A DNA stretch of 64,000 bases, taken from positions 3,286,001 through 3,350,000 of the forward strand of contig NZ_FMHV01000002.1 of NCBI RefSeq assembly GCF_900091465.1. Direction: 5' to 3'. The translations under genes were made by a program, and so were the position numbers. Shown here in pieces: positions 1 to 7,251 of the stretch (position 1 is the stretch's first letter; each line of letters begins with the position of its first letter). The notes under the pieces are model-generated. The model was not told the origin of the DNA. It did not search any database and saw only the letters and a program-made list of their open reading frames with translations. Source of the DNA: Micromonospora rhizosphaerae. GTDB taxonomy: Bacteria; Actinomycetota; Actinomycetes; Mycobacteriales; Micromonosporaceae.

Positions 1-2
1 GC

Positions 3-518
3 CGTAGAAGCCTTCTGCAGCCTTGGAAGGACACCGCCGCCGGCGGACCCGTCCGCCTCCTCAACCTCGATGTCATGCGCGCCACCGCCCGGCGGACCTA
101 CTGGTACCGCTGGCACATCTGGAACCAGGTCGTCGACCGCACGAGGCCTGCCCAGCCCTACTGGACCTTTCTCGAACGGCACCGCGCCGACCCGGCCAAG
201 TACCCGCTCGCCAAGGCCCAGCAGCACTACCTCGCCCAACCCCGCATCGCGAACATGCTCACCTACAACGCCCTGCCGAACAGGCTCACGGATCTGCCCA
301 CCAGCCACCTGGAGGCATTCCAGACCGGCGCGCACGGCTACGCCCACGTCGGCTGGCTCTGCGCCGTCCCGGGCAACAGCCTGCTCTGCCTCGACGGCAC
401 CTACCTGGCGACCGCCAGCGACCAGTACGCCACCCGCATGGCCTACCTGGCCGAAGCCAACCGGCGCATCACCGCGCTCCACAACCGGGACATGCTCGTC
501 GCGCTCTGCACCCGCTAA
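3..518 (+). CDS. Hypothetical protein, 5' end outside window
   Basis: The reading frame is open to the left edge, so the true start lies upstream; about 171 codons are visible. An internal ATG at 75 is possible, but the codons before it (third positions almost all G or C, reading LLQPWKDTAAGG) look coding, so I extend to the edge. The product is rich in Trp, Tyr and His at the front (YWYRWHIWNQ) and has no signal peptide or membrane segment that I can see. I do not recognise the family. It is followed by a stem-loop and a GGDEF gene in the same direction. The larger overlapping frames in this stretch are Arg/Pro-rich shadows. Confidence 0.7.
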   Translation, partial: RRSLLQPWKDTAAGGPVRLLNLDVMRATARRTYWYRWHIWNQVVDRTRPAQPYWTFLERHRADPAKYPLAKAQQHYLAQPRIANMLTYNALPNRLTDLPTSHLEAFQTGAHGYAHVGWLCAVPGNSLLCLDGTYLATASDQYATRMAYLAEANRRITALHNRDMLVALCTR

Positions 519-540
519 ACCCCACAGCACCCACCCGCAC

Positions 541-567
541 AGGCGAACCGGTCGATCCGGTTCGCCT
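541..567 (+). promoter_or_regulatory. Intergenic stem-loop before GGDEF gene
   Basis: Perfect 11-bp stem, AGGCGAACCGG pairing with CCGGTTCGCCT, around a 5-base loop. No U-tract follows, so it is not a classical terminator. It is one of a series of GC-rich hairpins that precede genes in region A; the Shine-Dalgarno sequence of the next gene lies about 45 bases downstream. Confidence 0.7.
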
Positions 568-625
568 GCCGGCGCTTGCAGCCTCAACCCATCCCTTCGG
601 CCCATTCCCGGAAGGAGACCCCGTC

Positions 626-1393
626 GTGCACCTTGCCTCATTCGTGACGGCCATCCGCTGGATCGCGATCGCCGCCACAACGCTCGTCCAATCCGTCGTT
701 GTCTCCCTACTGGTCACCAGCCGCGGCGATCTGGCCGGCGTCATCGCTGCGCTCGGCATCGCCCTGCAGGCGTTCCTGCTGGCCGGCTACCACCACCTCG
801 CCGTACGCGCCACGTACCGCATCGCCGAGTTGGCGAAGGACCTCGCGGTCGCGGACACGGACCCCGTCACCGGGCTCTCGGTCCGCCGGGTCGCGGAACG
901 GCACCTCTTCGACGCCGCCGGAACCGACGTGACCGTCGCCCTGATCGACGTCGACGGCATGCACGACATCAACACCGCTCACACCCACGACGGCGGTGAC
1001 CTGTACCTCGCCGCGGTCGCCGAACGGCTTCTCCACGCCGCCGAACCCGGTGACCTGGTCGCCCGCCTCGGCGGCGACGAGTTCGTCGTCGTCACGCCGC
1101 GGGACCCGCAGGCCCTCGCCTGGTCCCTGGCCGCCGCGGTCGCGCCGCCGGTCACGATCGACGGCACCACGCGGCCGATGCGCGTCAGCATCGGCATCTG
1201 CCGCACCCCCGGCGGTGACCCGCATACCGCCCTCGGCCGGGCCGACCGGGCCATGTACACGGCGAAGCGCCGCGGCAGCGGAATCGAGCACTACGACCCC
1301 GTCCGCGACGGCGAGCCGCTCTCACACGGCGTGCGCCCGGCGGTCCGGCGACGCGCCCGGCGCGCCACTCGGCACACCGCCGACAACGCCTAA
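626..1393 (+). CDS. Membrane-anchored GGDEF-domain protein (putative diguanylate cyclase)
   Basis: 255 residues from GTG, chosen because GGAAGGAG sits 9 bases upstream. Two hydrophobic stretches lie near residues 10-30 and 37-55, then a linker (AELAKDLAVADTDPVTGL) leads into a GGDEF domain. The DPVTGL entry motif, the metal/substrate region ALIDVDGMHDIN and an intact RLGGDEF signature (about residue 149) are present, so cyclic-di-GMP synthesis is possible. Some positions are unusual (canonical H in the D-x-D-x-F region is altered). The stop codon TAA is also the target-site duplication of the IS element that follows, so the insertion leaves the protein unchanged. A second, degenerate GGDEF protein is encoded at 6274-6954. 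Confidence 0.85.
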   Translation: MHLASFVTAIRWIAIAATTLVQSVVVSLLVTSRGDLAGVIAALGIALQAFLLAGYHHLAVRATYRIAELAKDLAVADTDPVTGLSVRRVAERHLFDAAGTDVTVALIDVDGMHDINTAHTHDGGDLYLAAVAERLLHAAEPGDLVARLGGDEFVVVTPRDPQALAWSLAAAVAPPVTIDGTTRPMRVSIGICRTPGGDPHTALGRADRAMYTAKRRGSGIEHYDPVRDGEPLSHGVRPAVRRRARRATRHTADNA

Positions 1394-2286
1394 GAGGTCC
1401 TAACAAAATGATCTCCGGGTCTTTCGTCCCTTGTGGATGACGATCTAGAATCTCGGGCCGTGAGGCGTGGCGAGCAGCCGCCGTGGATCGTGCCGGACGG
1501 GCTATGGCAGCGCATCGAGCCGTTGCTGCCTAAACCTGAGCGCAACCCACGGCACCCGGGACGCAAGCGGATCCCGGACCGGCAGGTGCTGTGCGGGATC
1601 CTGTTCGTGCTGCACACCGGCATCCAGTGGGAGTTCCTGCCCCAACAGCTGGGGTTCGGGTCCGGGATGACCTGCTGGCGGCGCCTGGAGGAGTGGAACC
1701 GGGCCGGGGTGTGGCAGCGGCTGCACGAGCTGCTGCTGGCCGAACTCCAGGCAGCCGGCAAGCTCGACTGGTCCCGCGCCGTGATCGACTCCTCACACGT
1801 ACGGGCTGCCAGACGTGGCCCAAAAGCGGCCCGAGCCCGGTCGACCGCGCCCGCCCGGGCTCGAAGCACCACGTCCTGACCGAGGGCGCCGGCATCCCCC
1901 TGGCCGTGTCGCTGACCGGCGGGAACCGCCACGACGTCACCCAACTGCTCCCGCTGATCGACAAGATCCCACCCGTACGAAGCCGCCGTGGCCGGCCCCG
2001 CCGACGCCCCGACCAGCTGTTCGCCGACCGCGCCTACGACTACGACATCTACCGCCGGGCGGTACGGGCCAAGGGCATCCGCCCCCGCATCGCCCGCCGG
2101 GGCCAACCCCACGGCTCTGGCCTCGGCGTCATCCGCTGGGTCGTCGAACGCACGATTGCCTGGTACCACGGCATGAAACGGCTACGCATCCGCTGGGAAC
2201 GCCGCGACGACATCCACGAAGCCTTCCTCGCCCTGGCCACCTGCATCATCACGTACCGACACGTCACCCGGCTTTGTTAGGACCTC
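1394..2286. mobile_element. IS5-family insertion sequence with frameshifted transposase
   Basis: The ends are inverted repeats: the left begins GAGGTCCTAACAAA and the right ends TTTGTTAGGACCTC. TAA flanks both sides (1391-1393 and 2287-2289), a 3-bp TNA-type target duplication as in the IS1031-like groups of IS5. The element is about 893 bp and carries one transposase split over two frames. Removing the element and one TAA restores a continuous sequence in which the upstream GGDEF gene ends normally. Confidence 0.88.
1433..2280 (+). CDS. IS5-family DDE transposase, probable -1 programmed frameshift
   Basis: Starts at GTG 1433 in one frame and continues in the -1 frame to 2280. The N-terminal part (LWQRIEPLLP, then GIQWEFLPQQLGFGSGMTCW) is the usual IS5 N-terminal region; the catalytic part contains AVIDSSHVRA, the SGPSPVDRARPGSKHH block, LFADRAYDYD and VERTIAWYH, giving a DDE triad. 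At 1819-1825 the sequence CCCAAAA is a textbook X-XXY-YYZ slippery heptamer exactly where the frame must change, so I read this as programmed -1 slippage and not as decay. Terminal repeats and target duplication are intact, so the element may be active. Confidence 0.85.
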
Positions 2287-2289
2287 TAA

Positions 2290-2525
2290 GTCCACCACCG
2301 ACCCGGCCAGCCGGCACCGGCGACGAAGGCATCGACACCTACGAAACCGGCGGTCTCAGCTCCGCAGGCCTCGACGGGCCCACTGAGGCGTACGACGCCT
2401 GGGACATCTTCCACGACACCGACCGGCTGCCCGCCACCTGGCCCAATCAGATCGGGGCCGCCGCCGGCCTGCTGCACCCCTGGGGCGACGGCCCGGCCAT
2501 CACCACCGTCACCGTCCGCGCCTGA
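2290..2525 (+). pseudogene. 5'-truncated gene remnant next to IS
   Basis: The frame read agt-cca-cca... from 2289 shows strong G/C third-position bias and ends at TGA 2523-2525 (product tail WGDGPAITTVTVRA), yet contains no ATG, GTG or TTG anywhere after the IS. Rejoining the sequence across the IS does not supply a start either. The simplest reading is the 3' end of a gene whose 5' part was deleted. It includes the acidic/aromatic stretch AYDAWDIFHDTDRLP. Family unknown. Confidence 0.45.
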
Positions 2526-2562
2526 GCCTGACCCCGTTTCTCGACCAAGGGAGTAAGCGCTG

Positions 2563-2883
2563 ATGAGCAGAGTTATCCGCGACATCGACCGCGGTGTCCG
2601 CACGATCGACGACATCGACCTGCACCTGACCGAACTCGTCTGGGACGACGGTGGTCGCAGCTTCGAGGTTCGCCGCACCGACACCGACACCGACCTCACC
2701 GAGGACGGCTGCCTCGACACGTGGCCCACCGACGACCACCTGGCCAACCTGCTGCGCGACCACGGCGGCACCTGGTCGTGCCCCGACTGCGACACCGCCA
2801 TCGATACCCGTCAGACCGAACTCATCACCGACCACATCCGCGACTGCGACGCGGCCGACCGCTCCGGGGGCAGGCCCGCGTGA
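2563..2883 (+). CDS. Small hypothetical protein with Cys motif
   Basis: 106 residues from ATG with AAGGGAG 9 bases upstream. The product is acidic and Asp/Thr-rich (RRTDTDTDLTEDG) and ends with CPDCDTAID, then HIRDCD, a C-x2-C...H-x3-C arrangement that could bind zinc. Its stop overlaps the GTG of the next gene by four bases (GTGA), so the two are translationally coupled. No family recognised. Confidence 0.75.
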   Translation: MSRVIRDIDRGVRTIDDIDLHLTELVWDDGGRSFEVRRTDTDTDLTEDGCLDTWPTDDHLANLLRDHGGTWSCPDCDTAIDTRQTELITDHIRDCDAADRSGGRPA

Positions 2884-3422
2884 CCGGTGAACCTGGAACC
2901 ACCAGCGCACGACCGACGGCGGTGTGCCAGCGGTGCGGGACGCCCAACGACACGGTCCGCGGCGGCCACCCGTGGTGCGGCGCGTGTGGCATCTACCTGA
3001 TCCACGATCCCGAGCACGGCGACTGGGTCAGCTTCGCCGAACGCGACCACCGCCGGCGTGCCGCCGACAACCAGCGGCGCATCGCCGCCAGCGCCGACCA
3101 GGTCCACCGAGCGATGTCGGCGGTTCACGGCCGGATGCCCGACGGCTGGCACGCTGTCGCCCGTCAGCACATCAGCGGCGCCCTCCATACCCTCGACGTC
3201 GAACCGGCCCCGGCCGGCGTCGACGCGATCGCCTACCTGATCCCACCCACCAGCGGATGCCGCGGATGGCAGGTGCGAGTCCACAACCGCACCCACCGGA
3301 TCGACTTCCCGCTGTACCGCGACGGCGGCGCCCAAGCAGCCTCGTTCGACACCGCCTGCGACGCCCTCGACGCCGCCATCCCCGCGTTGCGCGTCGAGAT
3401 CGCCAGCACCGCACATCGCTGA
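2880..3422 (+). CDS. Zinc-ribbon hypothetical protein
   Basis: 180 residues; the GTG start overlaps the preceding stop (GTGA). The N-terminus carries CQRCG and CGAC 16 residues apart, a classic four-cysteine zinc ribbon, followed by a helical basic stretch (RDHRRRAADNQRRIAA) and a C-terminal domain with GCRGWQVRVHNRTHRIDFPL. It may bind nucleic acid, but nothing identifies a specific role. Downstream is a hairpin and the next unit. Confidence 0.75.
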   Translation: MTGEPGTTSARPTAVCQRCGTPNDTVRGGHPWCGACGIYLIHDPEHGDWVSFAERDHRRRAADNQRRIAASADQVHRAMSAVHGRMPDGWHAVARQHISGALHTLDVEPAPAGVDAIAYLIPPTSGCRGWQVRVHNRTHRIDFPLYRDGGAQAASFDTACDALDAAIPALRVEIASTAHR

Positions 3423-3498
3423 CCGGCCACTGACCGGCCGTCCACCAATCCGTTCCTAGGCCGCCGCCCGGCCTGCACACGCGCGTCCCCTGCGCACC

Positions 3499-3524
3499 CC
3501 GGGCACGGCCACCGCCGTGCCCGG
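3499..3524 (+). promoter_or_regulatory. Intergenic stem-loop
   Basis: CCGGGCACGGC pairs perfectly with GCCGTGCCCGG around a 4-base loop (11-bp stem), followed by the AAAGGAG ribosome-binding site of the next gene at 3542. No U-tract. The same stem sequence recurs almost exactly at 13351-13380, the only pair in the series sharing sequence. Confidence 0.7.
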
Positions 3525-3554
3525 ATTCCCAACCCATCCACAAAGGAGTCCGGC

Positions 3555-3983
3555 ATGACCAAGCTGTTCGCTCCCCGCGCCACCGTCGTCCCGCCCACAG
3601 ACCTGCACCTCGGGCAGGCCGTGCACGTCAACGCCCGCACGGCATGGGTACCGGCCACCGTCACATCGATCACGCACACCCGTATCGGCGTCGCCTACGG
3701 CGCCCAACTCCAGGCCAGCAGCCCCCTCGCAGACGCCGTCGCGCCCTGGGTGGTCCGGCCCGCCGAAGGGGTCCGTCTGCAAGCGGTGCACGAGCTGCGC
3801 ACCGGCGATGACGTGGTCGCCTTTGACGCCACCACGCTCACGATCGCCGCAGTGTGGCAGGGCCGCGACCGGTGGTGGGTCATCGACTACACCAACGGCG
3901 AGCGCGCCAGCATGCCGCCGAACGCGATCCTGCGACTGACCGATCCCACGCCGACGGTCAGCGTCAACGGCATCCCCCTGTGA
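3555..3983 (+). CDS. Hypothetical protein, beta-rich
   Basis: 142 residues from ATG, with AAAGGAG 6 bases upstream. Two similar halves can be seen: LGQAVHVNARTAWVPATVTS and later TGDDVVAFDATTLTIAAVWQ, each a short strand-rich unit like a KOW/Tudor-type barrel. This is a guess from pattern only. No membrane segments or cysteine clusters. It is an isolated translation unit, with hairpins before and after it. Confidence 0.7.
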   Translation: MTKLFAPRATVVPPTDLHLGQAVHVNARTAWVPATVTSITHTRIGVAYGAQLQASSPLADAVAPWVVRPAEGVRLQAVHELRTGDDVVAFDATTLTIAAVWQGRDRWWVIDYTNGERASMPPNAILRLTDPTPTVSVNGIPL

Positions 3984-4106
3984 CGCCACCCCACCGCGGG
4001 CCCGGCGTCATCGCCGAGCCGTACCCAGCGCCGAGCTCAACGACGCGGCCAGCCCGCGAACCCCCATCTGGCGCCGTTCGGCGCGAACCTCCCATCCCGC
4101 GTCCCC

Positions 4107-4125
4107 GGCGGCCCACCGGGCCGCC
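4107..4125 (+). promoter_or_regulatory. Intergenic stem-loop
   Basis: GGCGGCCC pairs with GGGCCGCC over a 3-base loop, 10 bases before the GAAAGG ribosome-binding site of the gene starting at 4148. Confidence 0.55.
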
Positions 4126-4147
4126 CTTCCCCCCGAAAGGCAACGCC

Positions 4148-4837
4148 ATGACCAACACCACGCAGCAGTGTGCCGTGGCTTCCGGCCGCCCCAGCGCGCA
4201 ACTCGCCCTCACCGCGCACCCGCACCGGCACCCGGAGCCGCTCGCCGCGCTCGCCGTGTCGCCCGGCCAGGCGGTCACCATCCTCCACACCGACCGCCGC
4301 GAGAATGCCGTCGTCCTGGCTCAGCCCGCCGAGACGGGCACGGTCCGTGTCCTGGTGGACGGACACGCCCGCAGCCTTCGCGCCGACATCGCCGCCGTAC
4401 CGGTGACCGACCCCGCCACCGCGCTCGGGTTGGCGCAGCAGGCCGTCGCCTGGGCCTCGGCGGCCCAGCGCACCGCCGCCGACCGCGCCCGCGCTCTGGC
4501 CGAGGAGCTCGACGAGCAGCGGCGGCGCCACGTTCGCCAGCTCGCGGAGATCCGGTCCTACGCCATCGACCGGCACCGCGACGGCGACATCTGCCGGGAC
4601 GGGCTCGACAAGTTCCTCGCCCACTTCGACCTCGACCAATACGATCCGCGCCACCGGGTCCGGTTCACCATCAGCGGCAGCTTCGACGTGACCCCGGAAG
4701 ACGGCCGCGACGCGGGAGACACCGAGTACGACGTTCGCGAGTACCTGCGGATCGACACCGATCAGGTCGACGGTGTCGACGAGGACACCCTCACGTTCGA
4801 CGTCACGGTCGACGACGTCGAGGCCCGCGGCGAATGA
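4148..4837 (+). CDS. Hypothetical coiled-coil protein
   Basis: 229 residues from ATG with GAAAGG upstream. The first third resembles a small strand-rich domain (SPGQAVTILHTDRRENAVVL), the middle is a helical, Ala/Arg/Glu-rich segment likely to form a coiled coil (about residues 100-140), and the C-terminus is very acidic (VDGVDEDTLTFDVTVDDVE). The stop overlaps a downstream ATG (ATGA at 4834). I do not recognise the family; similar tripartite proteins occur in actinobacterial accessory regions. Confidence 0.75.
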   Translation: MTNTTQQCAVASGRPSAQLALTAHPHRHPEPLAALAVSPGQAVTILHTDRRENAVVLAQPAETGTVRVLVDGHARSLRADIAAVPVTDPATALGLAQQAVAWASAAQRTAADRARALAEELDEQRRRHVRQLAEIRSYAIDRHRDGDICRDGLDKFLAHFDLDQYDPRHRVRFTISGSFDVTPEDGRDAGDTEYDVREYLRIDTDQVDGVDEDTLTFDVTVDDVEARGE

Positions 4838-5048
4838 ACGCCGGCGACCAGCAGCCCGGCGTATGTAGCAACCATGGGCCGGCCGCCGCCCCAGCCTCCT
4901 CGCCGGCCTGCTCGTCGCCCGCCTCGGCGGCGGCCGGCAGTTGCTGATCGGACCGATCGTCATCACCGGCCGTCGGGGCACCACCTGCATCAGCCTCATC
5001 ACCGCCCAGGTCGACGCGGTGGTGGCTGCACTCACTCACTGCCGCTGA
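4834..5048 (+). pseudogene. Small gene with broken 5' frame
   Basis: An ATG overlapping the previous stop (ATGA) opens a frame that reads MNAGDQQPGV. The clearly coding frame, however, is the one from 4869 to TGA 5046-5048 (LLAGLLVARLGGGRQLLIGP, then VITGRRGTTCISLITAQ), which has no start codon and is closed upstream by TAG at 4866. A single-base change near 4860 would join the two into a normal coupled gene of about 70 residues. It is either a frameshift mutation, a sequencing error or slippage. Confidence 0.45.
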
Positions 5049-5055
5049 TCCCCAA

Positions 5056-5076
5056 CCGGCGGCTGCAAGCCGCCGG
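5056..5076 (+). promoter_or_regulatory. Intergenic stem-loop
   Basis: CCGGCGGCT pairs with AGCCGCCGG over a 3-base loop, 18 bases before GAAGGAGG, the ribosome-binding site of the DUF4192 gene. Confidence 0.65.
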
Positions 5077-5109
5077 CCCAATCCCTTGCTCATTGAAGGA
5101 GGACCAACT

Positions 5110-6123
5110 GTGGTCGCACCCAGAAAGCTCCGGCTCACCAGCCGCGAAGACATCGTCGTCGCGGTGCCCTACCTTCTCGGCTTCCACCCACAGGACAGCC
5201 TGGTCTGCGTCGTCCTGGACAACCAGCGGATCCGGTTCGTCGCCCGGCTCGACCTCCCGCAGCCGTCCGAAGGCCACCAGCTGTCGGCGCCGGCCGCGCA
5301 GACCGCCGCGATGATCTCTCAGTACGGATCGGCGGCGATCCTCGTCGGCTACGGCCCGGCCGATCGCGTCGAACCCGCCGCCGAGGTGCTCACCACGGCA
5401 CTGCTCGCTGCCCACGTCGACGTGCTCGAAGTCCTTCGAGTGGACGAGGGCCGCTACTGGTGCCTGTGCGGTGACACGAACTGCGCCGACGGAGTCGCGT
5501 ACAACGCCGCGGCCAGCAACTTCCCGGCGGAAGCGGTCTATCTCGGCATCGCCCCGCTGCCCGACCGCGCCGCGCTGGAGCGCCTGATCTCGCCAGTGAC
5601 TGGACCGGAGCGCGACCGGATACGCGCCGCGACCTACACCGCGCTGCGCCGGCTCACCGACATGATCGACAGCGGCGGTGTCTCGACCGCTGGCAGCCAG
5701 CAGCAGCCATCCCCGCCTGAGCACGTCGTGCGCAGCGGCATCGCGGCGGTGCAGCAGGCATACGAGTCCGCTGCTCGCGGGGAGACCTTGTCCGACGACG
5801 TCGTGGCGTGGCTGGCCGCCGTGCTCATGGTGCCGCAGGTCCGCGACCATGCCTGGACCACCTGTGACGGCAGCGACGAGCAGCGGCGGCTGTGGATCGA
5901 CGTGACCCGACGGGCGACGCCGGGAACGAGCGCCGCCCCGGCCTGCCTGCTTGCCGTCACCGCCTACCTCGCCGGTGACGGCGCGCTGGCGAACATCGCC
6001 GTGGACCGGTCCCTGCGCGCCGACCCGAACTACCACCTCGCGCAGCTGCTCGGCCACGCCCTGCAGGCCGGCGTGCCGCCGGACCTGTGGCAGGCCGCCA
6101 CTACCGGCAAGACCGCCGACTAA
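5110..6123 (+). CDS. DUF4192 family protein
   Basis: 337 residues from GTG 5110, preferred over an upstream ATG (5086) because GAAGGAGG lies 7 bases before it. The opening LRLTSREDIVVAVPYLLGFH followed by PQDSLVCVVL is the hallmark of DUF4192, a family common in actinobacteria with no settled function. The length matches. A Cys pair (WCLCGDTNC) lies near residue 119, and the C-terminal half is helical with TPR-like character (VDRSLRADPNYHLAQLL). It stands as a single unit between hairpins. Confidence 0.85.
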   Translation: MVAPRKLRLTSREDIVVAVPYLLGFHPQDSLVCVVLDNQRIRFVARLDLPQPSEGHQLSAPAAQTAAMISQYGSAAILVGYGPADRVEPAAEVLTTALLAAHVDVLEVLRVDEGRYWCLCGDTNCADGVAYNAAASNFPAEAVYLGIAPLPDRAALERLISPVTGPERDRIRAATYTALRRLTDMIDSGGVSTAGSQQQPSPPEHVVRSGIAAVQQAYESAARGETLSDDVVAWLAAVLMVPQVRDHAWTTCDGSDEQRRLWIDVTRRATPGTSAAPACLLAVTAYLAGDGALANIAVDRSLRADPNYHLAQLLGHALQAGVPPDLWQAATTGKTAD

Positions 6124-6166
6124 CACACGCACGTCCGGTGCCCCGCGCGGGCGCCGCCGGCATCCC

Positions 6167-6192
6167 CGCGAACCCCACGAACGGGGTTCGCG
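6167..6192 (+). promoter_or_regulatory. Intergenic stem-loop 1 before degenerate GGDEF gene
   Basis: CGCGAACCCC pairs with GGGGTTCGCG over a 6-base loop (10-bp stem). It is the first of two consecutive hairpins in the 150-base gap 6124-6273. Confidence 0.65.
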
Positions 6193-6200
6193 CACCGCTT

Positions 6201-6243
6201 GAGGTGAGGGCAGCCGGTGGTACCCGGCTGCCCTCGACACCTC
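6201..6243 (+). promoter_or_regulatory. Intergenic stem-loop 2 before degenerate GGDEF gene
   Basis: GAGGTGAGGGCAGCCGG at 6201-6217 pairs with CCGGCTGCCCT (6224-6234) and, across a 3-base bulge, with CACCTC (6238-6243). About 17 base pairs in all, ending 15 bases before the GGAGG ribosome-binding site at 6258. Confidence 0.7.
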
Positions 6244-6273
6244 CCACCCCAGGGATTGGAGGTGTGGGCACCA

Positions 6274-6954
6274 GTGTCCACCCCCGCTCAGATCACCGCA
6301 GTCCTCCTGGCGATAGCGATCACCGCCGCCATCACCTACCACCTGACCCGGCGCCACACCGCCGCCTACCACCGCGCGGCGGTAACCGCCGCCGTGAACG
6401 AAGCCCGCCGCGACGACCTGACCGGCCTGGACAACCGCACCGGCTTCCACGCGGCCCTGGCCGACATCGTCGGACGGCGCCACCCAGTCTCCGTGATCCT
6501 GATCAACCTCGACGGAACCCGGGCGTTCGTGAGCCGCTTCGGCCACCGTGCGCTCGACCAACTGCTCGTCCTGACCGCCGGCCGTCTCCGACACGTCGCG
6601 TCCGCCGCCGGCGGGTCGGCGTTCCGGCTGCGGCGCGACGAGTTCGCCGTCATCCTCGACGACCGCGTCGATGCCGCTGACTACGCCGCACGCCTCGTCG
6701 CGGCCGTCGCCGAGCCGACCGAGATCCAACTCCTCGGCCCGTCGGTCACGGTCACCGTGACCGCCTGCGCCGGCGTCGCCTCCTTCTCGCCGTACGCCGA
6801 CGGCGATCGGCGACTAGCGCTCATCCGCGCCGACCGCGCGATGCGCGTGGCGAAACGGGCCGGCCGCGGCCAGACGGCCGTATTCGACCCCGCGACCATG
6901 CGCGGTCCCGACGCAACGGCAGCCTCCGAAGCCGTTGACTTCGGGGAGGCGTGA
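6274..6954 (+). CDS. Degenerate GGDEF-domain protein
   Basis: 226 residues from GTG 6274 (GGAGG at 6258-6262; an earlier GTG overlaps the ribosome-binding site). One N-terminal membrane helix (ITAVLLAIAITAAITYHL) precedes a GGDEF fold with RRDDLTGLDNRTGFHAAL and VILINLDGTRAFVSRFGH. The signature is RLRRDEF instead of GGDEF (about residue 120), which should abolish or alter cyclase activity, so the protein may be a receptor or scaffold for the intact GGDEF protein at 626. It is followed by a convergent minus-strand pair. Confidence 0.85.
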   Translation: MSTPAQITAVLLAIAITAAITYHLTRRHTAAYHRAAVTAAVNEARRDDLTGLDNRTGFHAALADIVGRRHPVSVILINLDGTRAFVSRFGHRALDQLLVLTAGRLRHVASAAGGSAFRLRRDEFAVILDDRVDAADYAARLVAAVAEPTEIQLLGPSVTVTVTACAGVASFSPYADGDRRLALIRADRAMRVAKRAGRGQTAVFDPATMRGPDATAASEAVDFGEA

Positions 6955-6972
6955 TGAAGAGCCGCAGGTTGA

Positions 6973-7251
6973 TCAGCTGCCGGGTGGTGCGGCGGCCCGC
7001 GACCACCCCAGCCGGCGGGGACGCGCGAACACCTCCCACAGCTGTTCGAACAACCAGCTCAGCGTCTCGACGTACGGCGTAACGATCGCACGCGGGCTGC
7101 TGTAGAAGTCACGGTGCCGGTCCGCCGGGAGCCCGGTCTCCGTGACTACCACCCCCGCTCCGCCCCATGGACGGGCCCGGGCGTACTGGCCGGCAGCGAC
7201 CCGTTGGTCGATGCCGCGCAGCCCAGCACGGATAGCGTCGAGATCGTTCAC
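6973..7251 (-). CDS. Small partner of HEPN-GGCT-like protein
   Basis: 92 residues from GTG 7251, which overlaps the TGA of the upstream gene (GTGA); an in-frame GTG at 7269 is less likely. The protein has a helical opening (NDLDAIRAGLRGIDQRVAAG), a middle strand region (GGAGVVVTETGLPADRH) and a C-terminal hydrophobic helix (YVETLSWLFEQLWEVF). The coupling suggests it acts with, or restrains, the larger protein. No family recognised. Confidence 0.6.
   Translation of the reverse strand: MNDLDAIRAGLRGIDQRVAAGQYARARPWGGAGVVVTETGLPADRHRDFYSSPRAIVTPYVETLSWLFEQLWEVFARPRRLGWSRAAAPPGS

Noticed and set aside
541..567. Stem-loops of region A as Rho-independent terminators
   Set aside because: No U-tract follows any of them and genes on both sides point the same way; recorded as regulatory structures instead.
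23..1393. 456-residue fusion read from position 23 through the GGDEF gene
   Set aside because: The first 200 codons are a shadow of the real gene 3-518; the GGDEF gene has its own Shine-Dalgarno and GTG at 626.
5032..6729. 565-codon minus-strand frame antisense to DUF4192 and GGDEF genes
   Set aside because: Product is Gly/Arg/Val-rich without motifs; typical antisense opening in high-GC DNA.
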